A DNA stretch of 7,349 nucleotides, taken from positions 1 through 7,349 of the forward strand of contig CAIMKO010000293.1 in assembly GCA_903841915.1 (NCBI GenBank), given 5' to 3'. The stretch's first letter is position 1. Each line of letters begins with the position of its first letter. The DNA is from an uncultured Chitinophagaceae bacterium (GTDB taxonomy: Bacteria > Bacteroidota > Bacteroidia > Chitinophagales > Chitinophagaceae). Below are positions 1 through 5,392 of the stretch, in pieces. The notes beneath the pieces were generated by a model. The model was not told the DNA's origin. It ran no database searches and saw nothing but the letters and a program-made list of their open reading frames with translations. Made by a program: the position numbers and the translations under genes.

Positions 1-149
1 ACTTTCAGCCTGAAAATTCAAAGTTCCTCTCAGGTTATTCTCTGACCTTCGGATATAATTTTATTCTGGGTCCTTTGGAAATAAGTGTTATGTATTGCGA
101 TCAGTCTAAATCATTGCTGCCATATATTAATCTAGGAATTCCTTTTTGA
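1..149 (+). CDS. C-terminal end of an outer-membrane beta-barrel protein, possibly patatin-like phospholipase (partial)
   Basis: An open frame enters from the left edge (codons from base 3) and ends at TGA 147-149, giving the last 48 residues of a longer protein. The peptide alternates polar and hydrophobic residues (GYSLTFGYNFILGPLEISVMY, then LLPYINLGIPF) and ends in a terminal phenylalanine, the usual signature of the last strand of an outer-membrane barrel recognised by the BAM machinery. The spacing of the GYNFILGPLEISV strand and the final strand resembles, from memory, the C-terminal barrel fused to patatin-like phospholipases in Bacteroidota. The lipase domain would lie outside the window, so that assignment is inference. 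It converges with the hypothetical gene downstream. Another Omp85/BamA-like barrel is the main alternative. Confidence 0.5.
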   Translation, partial: FQPENSKFLSGYSLTFGYNFILGPLEISVMYCDQSKSLLPYINLGIPF

Positions 150-173
150 TATTTTTTTCACACAAAGAAACTA

Positions 174-243
174 CTTGTTCCTTGCACCTTGTTCCTTGCA
201 CCTTGTTCCTTGTTCCTTGTTCCTTGTCACTTGTTACTTATTA
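174..243. repeat. Phased 7-bp tandem repeat (CTTGTTC-type microsatellite)
   Basis: Nine consecutive heptamers in exact 7-bp register run from 174 to 236: CTTGTTC, CTTGCAC, CTTGTTC, CTTGCAC, three CTTGTTC, CTTGTCA, CTTGTTA. A decayed tenth unit, CTTATTA, occupies 237-243. All nine share CTTG and vary only at the last three bases. The array lies between the stops of two convergent genes and overlaps the final codons of the minus-strand gene. There is no spacer or diversified sequence, so it is not a CRISPR. Its likely origin is slippage of a short unit. Similar ACAAGGA-type heptamers occur between genes in Bacteroidota genomes, as I recall. Confidence 0.9.
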
Positions 244-706
244 CCTCAATCTCCCTCCAGTAATCATGCTGCAGATCTTCATGCAATAAAATAACAGCAG
301 CATTGATCTTCTTCAATTGTTGATTATATAAATTAGACAATGCAGTGCTTTTATGAAAAGGTATTTTGGCTGAATGGATATTCTTACAATAATGGATCAA
401 CAATTCTGTCTCAGCCAGTTTAGAACCGGTATACCGAATATATTTATTGGTGTTCCGTAATATCTTTCGAAGGCTCTTTTTGGTAAGATATAAATTAAAC
501 TGCGAGAGTTCGGCAAACTGTTCGTCCATATCATTCTTTACAGACTGAATATAGCTAGCTTCATCATGTGCCTCAAAAAGCAGATAGGTCAGCAATTCTT
601 TATTCTCTTTTTTAAATCTTGCCAGACGCAGACAAAGCTCAAGTAATTGTTTAGGTGTAGAAGCCTGAAGCTCCTGTTTCAATTCATTGCTTGTTGCTGC
701 TTTCAT
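227..706 (-). CDS. Conserved hypothetical protein, all-alpha (159 aa)
   Basis: No function can be assigned. The protein is leucine- and lysine-rich with long amphipathic helices and no membrane segment or signal peptide, so it is probably cytoplasmic. It resembles, from memory, a conserved family of unknown function in Bacteroidota, with a helical start (ELKQELQ, LLELCLRLARFKKENKELL), a LLFEAHDE segment and KKSLRKILRNTNKYIRY in the middle. I place the start at ATG 706-704 because the protein-like sequence begins there (MKAATSNELKQEL). An in-frame ATG at 757-755 would add 17 residues that look less conserved. A TAACTTTA motif ends only about 5 bp before the preferred start, so the transcript may be almost leaderless if that motif is used. 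The stop TGA (229-227) falls inside the heptamer array. Confidence 0.75.
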   Translation of the reverse strand: MKAATSNELKQELQASTPKQLLELCLRLARFKKENKELLTYLLFEAHDEASYIQSVKNDMDEQFAELSQFNLYLTKKSLRKILRNTNKYIRYTGSKLAETELLIHYCKNIHSAKIPFHKSTALSNLYNQQLKKINAAVILLHEDLQHDYWREIEVISNK

Positions 707-711
707 GATTA

Positions 712-719
712 TAAAGTTA
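712..719 (-). promoter_or_regulatory. Possible -7 element (TAACTTTA) for the 159-aa hypothetical gene
   Basis: On the minus strand TAACTTTA matches 7 of 8 positions of TAnnTTTG. A TTG lies at 738-736, only 16 bp upstream and shorter than the usual 19-21 bp spacing. Transcription would begin within a few bases of ATG 706. The same octamer stands upstream of the Nif3-like gene. This is a weak call because AT-rich DNA gives such matches by chance. Confidence 0.3.
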
Positions 720-767
720 AGTGCAACTTTAACAGCAACACATTTTCCATCATTCAAAAAACAATAT

Positions 768-775
768 TATATTTG
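768..775 (+). promoter_or_regulatory. Bacteroidota-type -7 promoter element (TATATTTG) for the 54-aa gene
   Basis: TATATTTG is a perfect match to TAnnTTTG and ends 19 bp before the ATG at 795, which predicts a leader of about 15 bases. No clear TTTG is found at the -33 position; only TTTT at 743-746 is near. A good -7 box directly ahead of a short open frame supports that frame being a real gene. Confidence 0.5.
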
Positions 776-794
776 AATAAATAAACCGATACGC

Positions 795-959
795 ATGGCA
801 TTTCATATCAATGATAAAAAGGGTGGAAAACCCGGCAATAATAACAGCAAGAACTTAAATGCAGCTGGTGGTTCTAAATTCATTGCCAAACCTGGCAAAG
901 CTGCCACTGCCAATGTTGGCAAAAAGCCTATTAAAACAGGTGGGGCAAGAGGAAGCTGA
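795..959 (+). CDS. Small basic Gly/Lys/Asn-rich protein (54 aa)
   Basis: An ATG at 795 opens a 54-codon frame ending in TGA 957-959. The product has ten lysines, one arginine, one aspartate and no glutamate, so it is strongly cationic. It is rich in Gly, Asn and Ala, has no hydrophobic segment and is probably disordered. It starts MAFHINDKKGGKPGN and ends PIKTGGARGS, with a KFIAKPGKA block in the middle. The composition suggests binding to nucleic acid or the ribosome, but this is inference and I do not recognise a named family. Support for coding comes from the perfect -7 box upstream, its fit into an otherwise empty gap, and an end only 11 bp from the convergent TMEM175 stop. There is no clear Shine-Dalgarno sequence. 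Confidence 0.65.
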   Translation: MAFHINDKKGGKPGNNNSKNLNAAGGSKFIAKPGKAATANVGKKPIKTGGARGS

Positions 960-970
960 GTTGAGTGTGC

Positions 971-1549
971 TTATTCTTCCATTAATTTCTTTTCGATTCT
1001 TCTGTCAGGGATGAACCACATCATTGCTACTAATACGTACAATCCCATACTGATACCCGTATGCACAAATGCGAGGGGTATGGCGGCTGTATAAAAGACC
1101 AATGAAAGAATCCCTTTATTATCTCTGCCGACAGCTTTGGCTAATTTGGAATCTTTCCCATGTAGTTTGATCAGATTCCTAGATAATATGAAATATGCCA
1201 CACCCGACATGTCCAGTATAAATCCCATCACGGCTACGGGCAATTGTGTAAAATGGTTCTCTCCCATCCAATCTGTTGCAAAAGGCACTAAGGATAGCCA
1301 GAACAACAAATGAATATTCAACCACAAGACCTTTCCATTCACTTGTTGTACCGAATGAAATAAATGATGATGATTACTCCAGTAAATGCCGATGTTCACA
1401 AAGCTGAGAACATAACTTACAAATATAGGCAGTAGGCCTTTTAAAGCATTCCAGTCATCACCATGCGGCACTTTTAATTCCAATACCATAATGGTTATAA
1501 TGATGGCTATCACACCATCACTGAATGCTTCCAGTCTTCCTTTACCCAT
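971..1549 (-). CDS. TMEM175-family (DUF1211) integral membrane channel protein
   Basis: This 192-residue protein carries the family signature RxxxFSD at residues 5-11 (RLEAFSD), placed as expected at the start of the first membrane helix. Six hydrophobic segments are visible at about 11-27, 39-58, 75-94, 103-123, 147-162 and 165-181, the layout of bacterial TMEM175 proteins. Those assemble as homotetramers and conduct potassium or other monovalent cations across the inner membrane. Helix 2 is followed by a histidine-rich SNHHHLFH stretch, also typical of the family. The C-terminus is short and charged (RRIEKKLMEE). A GAGAAGAAAA tract lies about 10 bp before the ATG. It follows the cold-shock gene by 71 bp on the same strand, without an obvious promoter or terminator between, so partial co-transcription is possible. 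Ion selectivity cannot be read from the sequence. Confidence 0.9.
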   Translation of the reverse strand: MGKGRLEAFSDGVIAIIITIMVLELKVPHGDDWNALKGLLPIFVSYVLSFVNIGIYWSNHHHLFHSVQQVNGKVLWLNIHLLFWLSLVPFATDWMGENHFTQLPVAVMGFILDMSGVAYFILSRNLIKLHGKDSKLAKAVGRDNKGILSLVFYTAAIPLAFVHTGISMGLYVLVAMMWFIPDRRIEKKLMEE

Positions 1550-1620
1550 AAATGATGTATTTTCTTCTCAGTTTAAAAGAGGAATAGCTTGTATACCCAA
1601 TAATTATAAAGGCGCCGATC

Positions 1621-1830
1621 TTAGGAAATGACCTGAATATTCTGTGCCATCGCCCCTTTGGCTCCTTCAGTTATTTCAAACTCAACTTTTTGTCCTTCTG
1701 CAAGAGATTTATAACCATCTGATGCTATGGCACTGAAATGTGCGAATACATCTTGTTTAGTATCATCCACGGTGATAAAACCAAAACCTTTGGCTGCATT
1801 GAACCATTTAACTGTACCTGTAACTTTCAT
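1621..1830 (-). CDS. Cold-shock domain protein (CspA family, 69 aa)
   Basis: This is a complete single-domain cold-shock protein of typical length. It starts with MKVTGTVKWFN, carries RNP1 at residues 14-19 (KGFGFI) and RNP2 around 27-33 (DVFAHFS), and keeps the aromatic residues W9, F10, F16, F18, F29, H31 and F32 that stack on single-stranded nucleic acid. The family binds RNA and ssDNA in the cytoplasm and melts secondary structure as an RNA chaperone, during cold shock or in normal growth. It has its own promoter-like pair immediately upstream, which predicts a leader of only about a dozen bases. The long thermosensing leader of E. coli cspA is therefore absent here, and cold induction should not be assumed. 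Paralogues are common, so the name within the family is left open. Confidence 0.95.
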   Translation of the reverse strand: MKVTGTVKWFNAAKGFGFITVDDTKQDVFAHFSAIASDGYKSLAEGQKVEFEITEGAKGAMAQNIQVIS

Positions 1831-1848
1831 ACTTGAATATTTATTAAT

Positions 1849-1879
1849 TAAACATACTGCTATTATCTCAGATATACAA
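1849..1879 (-). promoter_or_regulatory. Promoter of the cold-shock gene (TTG-N20-TATGTTTA)
   Basis: On the minus strand a TTG at 1879-1877 and TATGTTTA at 1856-1849 are separated by exactly 20 bp. This fits the Bacteroidota -33/-7 pattern TTTG-N19-21-TAnnTTTG, with 7 of 8 matches in the -7 box. The predicted transcription start is near 1843, about a dozen bases before ATG 1830. Confidence 0.55.
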
Positions 1880-1916
1880 GTCTTCCTATCTATTCAACAT
1901 AATTGACGGGTCGATC

Positions 1917-2849
1917 TTATGATCTGATTTTCAAATGAACCCTGTCTCCCACTTTAATTTCATCCTCGTTTACGCTTACCTGAATGAGTCCGGTTTTGAT
2001 TGCAACATCCAGTAAATAATGATTGCCTAAAAATGTTTTCCTTTTTACATCACCGTTTAGTAAGGAATCTTTTTCGGATGAGATCAGGAATTGTTCAGGA
2101 CGAAGGATGGTCTGCTTTTCAAAGCCTGACAGATCATTCATTAAGTTATACGCACCAAATAAACCGGCTGCATATTCATTCACGGGTTGATGATAGATCT
2201 CTTTGGGTGTTCCGTCCTGAATGATGCCGGCATCCTTCATCACTAATATCCTGTCAGCCCAGGAAAGAATATCAGCTGCATCATGCGACACCATGATACA
2301 GTTGATACTGAGTTGTGTTCCGATATCTGCTATCACTGATTTGATCACATTCTTATGCATCATATCCAGATTGGAAAAAGGCTCATCCAGTAATAGTAAT
2401 TCAGGAGAGGTGGTGAGCAAACCGGCTAATACGATCCTTTGTCTTTCGCCACCGGAAAGCGCATCTGTTCTTCGTTGTAGTAAATGTGATATCTGACAAA
2501 CAGTATAGATCTTATCTGCAATGGCTTCATCGATCTTATTTTTCATTTCCAGCAATTCATGCACCCGATAATTGTTGCGCAGCTCAAAATACTGGCTTAA
2601 ATAGGCGATCTTTTTATGACCCGGTATCAATTGATCGCTTGGACCGATCACTTTGCTGCCATCTAATCTGATCTCACCTTCATCGGGCTGCAGCAATCCC
2701 GCGATCATTTGTAATAGACTTGTTTTACCCGATCCTGTTGCTCCGGCAATCGCTATTTTTTGCAAAGGTTCCTGTGTAAAAGAAATATCCTTTACGACCC
2801 ATTGACCATTTTGCTTTTTTGAAATACCCTTTACTTCTAACAATGCCAT
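1917..2849 (-). CDS. ABC transporter ATP-binding protein, PotA/FbpC-like, without partner permease
   Basis: This 310-residue ATPase contains all nucleotide-binding motifs in order: Walker A GATGSGKT (36-43), Q-loop Gln86 (YLSQ), signature LSGGERQR (131-138), Walker B LLLLDE (151-156), D-loop SNLD (159-162) and the switch histidine His189 (VSHD). After the ATPase core, residues from about 245 (ILRPEQFLI) to the end form a beta-rich TOBE-like domain. That domain marks the group that energises importers of ferric iron, polyamines, molybdate or sugars (PotA, FbpC, ModC type). It should sit on the cytoplasmic face of an inner-membrane permease. No permease or binding protein occurs in the window, so the substrate is unknown. 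The neighbouring ChaN-like gene makes iron a possibility but no more. The start ATG 2849 gives the standard N-terminus (LLEVKGISK). Confidence 0.9.
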   Translation of the reverse strand: MALLEVKGISKKQNGQWVVKDISFTQEPLQKIAIAGATGSGKTSLLQMIAGLLQPDEGEIRLDGSKVIGPSDQLIPGHKKIAYLSQYFELRNNYRVHELLEMKNKIDEAIADKIYTVCQISHLLQRRTDALSGGERQRIVLAGLLTTSPELLLLDEPFSNLDMMHKNVIKSVIADIGTQLSINCIMVSHDAADILSWADRILVMKDAGIIQDGTPKEIYHQPVNEYAAGLFGAYNLMNDLSGFEKQTILRPEQFLISSEKDSLLNGDVKRKTFLGNHYLLDVAIKTGLIQVSVNEDEIKVGDRVHLKIRS

Positions 2850-2927
2850 GCATCGAAAATAAATGATTGAAGGGAAATTGCAGATATAAAATCAATTCAT
2901 CCTTATTACTTTCAGCGGTAAGTTGTG

Positions 2928-2978
2928 ATGTTGAGCCCGCCCGGATGAACACCGGTTCGGACGGGGCTCTCGAAACAT
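2928..2978. repeat. REP-like palindrome 1 (long hairpin)
   Basis: Outer arms ATGTT (2928-2932) and AACAT (2974-2978) flank a stem GAGCCC (2933-2938) / GGGCTC (2964-2969), with an unpaired TCGA (2970-2973) on the 3' side. The inner arms CCGGA / TTCGG can extend the stem after a small internal loop. The region is much richer in GC than its surroundings. It forms a facing pair with palindrome 2 and shares its design of arm, GAG, loop, CTC, unpaired GA, arm. It lies between two co-directional genes, downstream of the ChaN-like gene, and might also end or stabilise that transcript. Confidence 0.6.
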
Positions 2979-3001
2979 GATTCATATAGATTATCCATTT
3001 A

Positions 3002-3026
3002 TCACTCTTCGAGAACCTCAGAGTGA
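3002..3026. repeat. REP-like palindrome 2 (short hairpin, opposite orientation)
   Basis: TCACTCT (3002-3008) pairs perfectly with AGAGTGA (3020-3026). Inside, GAG (3011-3013) pairs with CTC (3017-3019) around a 3-base loop, leaving TC (3009-3010) bulged. Read on the minus strand it has the same order as palindrome 1: arm, GAG, loop, CTC, unpaired GA, arm, including the shared hexamer CTCGAA. The two elements therefore face each other across about 23 bp, as in BIME-type pairs of REP elements. No T-run follows on either side, so it is not a canonical terminator. Confidence 0.6.
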
Positions 3027-3091
3027 CATGCATCCAATTAAATAACATCAATATTGGAAATAAATGAAATTGTTTATTCTTGAAAGATTAA

Positions 3092-3946
3092 TTAATAAGT
3101 GGACGTCATATCCTCATCAACACAAATAATGAAATCAGCGGTATTCTTATTTTCTGCTAATAAATGTTTAATCTCTTTTTGGCTGACCGTTGTTACAGTA
3201 ATGATCTTCAGATCCGGTTTACTCCGTTTTAAATGCCATACAATACCATCATGATTCTGTGAATGGTAACTACCATTATAATGAATAAAGAGACTTCCGG
3301 GCGTATAATATTTCAAAATAAAATAGGCCATCGTTGCATCTTTAATGGCCTGAGCTTTCGGCATATTTACAGATCCGTGACCAGCCATCATTGTCATCAT
3401 ATTCTTATACCCGGGCAATTCCGGATCATATGCGATGGGCAAAGGCGCGATCCATGCTTTTTCCTTTGCAGACAAAGTATCCAATGCTGCAAATCCTCCT
3501 TTAGAAACCAATGCTGCATATCTGCGCGGCACATTGCTGGCAGCAAATACAATATTGTTTTCTTTGGCAAAATTTACCAGAGGCGCATAATCAGTCGTAT
3601 AATTTTTCCAGAGACGGGCTGCACTGTCCAATCCTTTCGCAGTCAATTTTCCCTGTAAATAAAGATCCAATGCAGGCTGATTATCCTGTTCAAACATTTC
3701 GGCACCCATTACCAGGCTTTTCTGTTCTTTACAATCTTTAGTGATCTCTAATTCCATCCAGTGACTGATAGGATTATTATGCGATTCACCGATCATTACA
3801 ATATCGTTTTGTACGATCGCTTTAATCATTTTTGTATAGGATACTTTTTTACCTTTTGCATTGTACAGAATATATGCAGGCTTGTCTTGCGCAGTTACAC
3901 AGACGAGCAATAAAAAGCTCATCGTGATCATGGAGATTCTTTTCAT
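3092..3946 (-). CDS. Exported ChaN-like (DUF399, haem-binding uptake fold) protein
   Basis: This 284-residue protein begins with a signal peptide: MKR, a hydrophobic core at about 4-18 and a probable signal peptidase I cut after Ala19 (VTA-QD). Cys16 is not in a good lipobox, so a lipoprotein is less likely. The mature part shows the ChaN/DUF399 landmarks: IGESHNNPISHW (52-63), AEMFEQD (82-88), SNVPRRYAALV (137-147), QAIKDATMA (199-207) and HYNGSYHSQNHDG (222-234). In ChaN of Campylobacter this fold binds haem at a dimer interface, and the family is linked to iron acquisition; a periplasmic role in iron or haem handling is inferred here. Conserved His and Glu in the GESH and EMFEQ motifs also suggest an old hydrolase-like site. 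It is preceded by a strong terminator and so is transcribed on its own. Confidence 0.85.
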   Translation of the reverse strand: MKRISMITMSFLLLVCVTAQDKPAYILYNAKGKKVSYTKMIKAIVQNDIVMIGESHNNPISHWMELEITKDCKEQKSLVMGAEMFEQDNQPALDLYLQGKLTAKGLDSAARLWKNYTTDYAPLVNFAKENNIVFAASNVPRRYAALVSKGGFAALDTLSAKEKAWIAPLPIAYDPELPGYKNMMTMMAGHGSVNMPKAQAIKDATMAYFILKYYTPGSLFIHYNGSYHSQNHDGIVWHLKRSKPDLKIITVTTVSQKEIKHLLAENKNTADFIICVDEDMTSTY

Positions 3947-3984
3947 AAATGAAAGTTCGGGGTTTTAAGGCAATAGTTGAAAAC

Positions 3985-3992
3985 CAAAATAA
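3985..3992 (-). promoter_or_regulatory. Possible -7 element (TTATTTTG) for the ChaN-like gene
   Basis: The minus strand reads TTATTTTG, 7 of 8 matches to TAnnTTTG, 38 bp before the ATG at 3946 and downstream of the terminator of the preceding gene. The ten bases AGTTATTTTG recur at the same kind of position ahead of the MtfA-like gene. No well-spaced TTTG is visible; the nearest TTG is about 16 bp upstream. Confidence 0.35.
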
Positions 3993-4038
3993 CTTAAAGC
4001 AATCCTGACAAGAGAGTATAGCTGGATTGATCCCTAAC

Positions 4039-4065
4039 AAAAAAGCTCTGCATGCCTGCAGGACT
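4039..4065 (-). terminator. Rho-independent terminator after the YXWGXW-repeat gene
   Basis: Read on the minus strand, AGTCCTGCA (4065-4057) pairs with TGCAGAGCT (4052-4044) around the loop GGCA. The stem has nine positions with one C-A mismatch and one G-T pair. It is followed directly by a run of T (4044-4039). It begins 25 bp after the stop of the YXWGXW gene and separates it from the ChaN-like gene. Confidence 0.8.
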
Positions 4066-4090
4066 CCTACTCTTAAAACAACCAAACTTC

Positions 4091-4393
4091 TTATTTCCAG
4101 TGACCGGGAACCCAATAATTTCCATGATGAGAACGATGTTTCCATTCACCTGAAACCCAATGTTTGTGATGAGCCGGTGCTGCTTCCCAATGCTGAGGAA
4201 CATTTTCATACCTGCCACCATGCCAATTCCATTCATCTGAGACCCAAACATGGGTTTTGGAAGGAGCTGTTGTTCTTATGACAACAGTTGCTTTCGGGCG
4301 CTCATTCACATAATGTGTTTGTGCACTTACATATTGCGCATACCCGCCAAATAAAACGAGCATCACAATTAATGATACCAGATGCTTTTTCAT
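4091..4393 (-). CDS. Secreted YXWGXW-repeat protein, His/Trp-rich (100 aa)
   Basis: A signal peptide is clear: MKKH, a hydrophobic core at 5-18 and a cleavage site after Ala24 (VSA-Q). The mature 76 residues contain two copies of a unit of about 22 residues, at 48-69 (HVWVSDEW...GRYENVPQHW) and 77-99 (KHWVSGEW...GNYWVPGHW). This is the pattern of YXWGXW-repeat proteins, small exported proteins common in Proteobacteria and Bacteroidota whose function is unknown. Eight tryptophans and eleven histidines in so short a chain are striking and could bind metal or a surface partner, but this is inference. The two units are still alike in DNA (near 4138-4160 and 4222-4245), so the duplication is visible at both levels. 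It has its own terminator and is divergent from the MtfA-like gene. Confidence 0.85.
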   Translation of the reverse strand: MKKHLVSLIVMLVLFGGYAQYVSAQTHYVNERPKATVVIRTTAPSKTHVWVSDEWNWHGGRYENVPQHWEAAPAHHKHWVSGEWKHRSHHGNYWVPGHWK

Positions 4394-4456
4394 ACACCAA
4401 TTATTTAATCATAAAACCTGAATGATCCCGATCTAGGGCTACTTGATTCTATGTTT

Positions 4457-4464
4457 TAAAGATA
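4457..4464 (-). promoter_or_regulatory. Possible -7 element (TATCTTTA) for the YXWGXW gene
   Basis: The minus strand reads TATCTTTA, 7 of 8 matches to TAnnTTTG, which would give a leader of about 57 bases before ATG 4393. No TTTG is seen at the matching -33 distance, where a C-rich tract (G-run 4477-4482 on the plus strand) lies instead. The rest of the 214-bp divergent spacer shows nothing else I can support. Confidence 0.3.
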
Positions 4465-4580
4465 ATTTCACTCATCGGGGGGACTGTTACATTTTGTTGG
4501 CTATTTATTACAGCATTCACATATTGCTTTCATAAAATCGATCTGCCAACTATTAAACCCTTTAGAACAGTAAACAATAG

Positions 4581-4588
4581 TTATTTTG
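4581..4588 (+). promoter_or_regulatory. Possible -7 element (TTATTTTG) for the MtfA-like gene
   Basis: TTATTTTG, 7 of 8 matches to TAnnTTTG, ends 19 bp before ATG 4608, the same spacing as the -7 box of the 54-aa gene. The leader would be about 13 bases, and there is no Shine-Dalgarno sequence. TTTAG at 4561-4565 is a poor -33 candidate. Confidence 0.4.
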
Positions 4589-4607
4589 CAGATTATAACT
4601 ATCTCGA

Positions 4608-5381
4608 ATGCAGCTAGCCGGATTGATCATTTTTGTTTTATTTATTGTTGCAGGATTAAAGCTTTATTACAATACACAAAAACGCATCCGCAGCTTTCAA
4701 ATGCCCCCTGCTGCAAAACAGTTATTACAGGAGCATATCGCTTTTTACAGAAACCTTAGTGAGGATCAAAAGCTCGAATTCGAAAACCGTATCAAAGACT
4801 TTCTAAGTCATGTCAGGATAACCGGTATTGGCACTGTTGTGGAAGACATAGACAGGATACTGATCGCCTCGGGTGCCATCATCATCATTTTTGCTTTCCC
4901 TGGATGGCGTTACAACAATATCAGTGAAGTGCTTTTATATAAAGACAGTTTCAACGAAGAATATCAACAGGAAGGAAATGACCGGACAATTTTAGGAATG
5001 GTGGGTGATGGTGCTTTGAACCGACAAATGATATTATCACAAGCGTCTGTAAGGGCTTCCTTTCAAAATTCAGCAGATGGACATAATACCGTTATTCATG
5101 AGTTTGTGCATTTGGTTGACAAAGCCGATGGTGCTGCAGATGGAATACCGGAATATTTATTGTCACGCCCCTACCTCCTTCCATGGATCAATAATATGCA
5201 TCAAACCATTGAAGAGATGAAGCTGAATCAACATCATGATATAAACTTTTACGGAACTAAAAATGATGCAGAATTCTTTGCCGTGGTATCTGAATATTTC
5301 TTTGAACGGCCGGATGCTTTAAAAACGCATCATCCTGAATTATATCAATTATTGGAACAGATGTTTCATCCGGTTAAATAG
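4608..5381 (+). CDS. mtfA: MtfA-like zinc metallopeptidase (M90 family), membrane-anchored
   Basis: The 257-residue protein carries the gluzincin motif HEFVH at 164-168 (His164 and His168 bind zinc, Glu165 is catalytic). Downstream, AEFFAVVSEYFFE (221-233) supplies the third ligand, probably Glu222, exactly as in the MtfA/M90 family. The segment DRILIASGAIIIIFAFPGW (82-100) matches the conserved block before the catalytic domain and is part of the fold, not necessarily a membrane helix. E. coli MtfA is a soluble aminopeptidase that also binds the glucose repressor Mlc. Here an extra hydrophobic helix at about 3-20, followed by a basic stretch (KRIR), suggests anchoring with the catalytic domain in the cytoplasm. 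No Mlc or sugar phosphotransferase gene is nearby, so the regulatory role known in E. coli should not be transferred; peptidase activity is the safer call. Confidence 0.88.
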   Translation: MQLAGLIIFVLFIVAGLKLYYNTQKRIRSFQMPPAAKQLLQEHIAFYRNLSEDQKLEFENRIKDFLSHVRITGIGTVVEDIDRILIASGAIIIIFAFPGWRYNNISEVLLYKDSFNEEYQQEGNDRTILGMVGDGALNRQMILSQASVRASFQNSADGHNTVIHEFVHLVDKADGAADGIPEYLLSRPYLLPWINNMHQTIEEMKLNQHHDINFYGTKNDAEFFAVVSEYFFERPDALKTHHPELYQLLEQMFHPVK

Positions 5382-5392
5382 AAAGTTTTTTC

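Noticed and set aside
174..243. CRISPR array
   Set aside because: Units are 7 bp, contiguous and without spacers, and no cas gene is present.
1831..1916. Long cold-shock leader (thermosensor) upstream of the csp gene
   Set aside because: The best promoter pair lies within 50 bp of the start and predicts a leader of about a dozen bases, and the ABC gene ends only 86 bp upstream.
2000..2671. Three plus-strand open frames inside the ABC ATPase gene
   Set aside because: They are antisense shadows of a gene whose motifs are all intact; their products are rich in Ser/Cys/Arg and match no family.
2725..3051. Minus-strand open frame of 108 codons running across the ABC gene start and the palindromes
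   Set aside because: It overlaps the well-supported ABC ATPase in another frame, and its 5' part is made of the palindrome region; the translation shows no domain or family pattern.
3263..3741. Two overlapping plus-strand frames inside the ChaN-like gene
   Set aside because: They are antisense to a gene with clear family motifs; composition is rich in Cys, His and Ile as expected of antisense frames.
3849..4281. Frames on both strands overlapping the YXWGXW gene, the terminator and the ChaN start
   Set aside because: They run through a strong terminator and overlap a gene with a signal peptide and repeat motif; no independent support.
4496..4550. Inverted repeat GTTGGC / GCCAAC in the divergent spacer
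   Set aside because: Arms are only 6 bp with a 43-bp loop, expected by chance in a spacer of this size.
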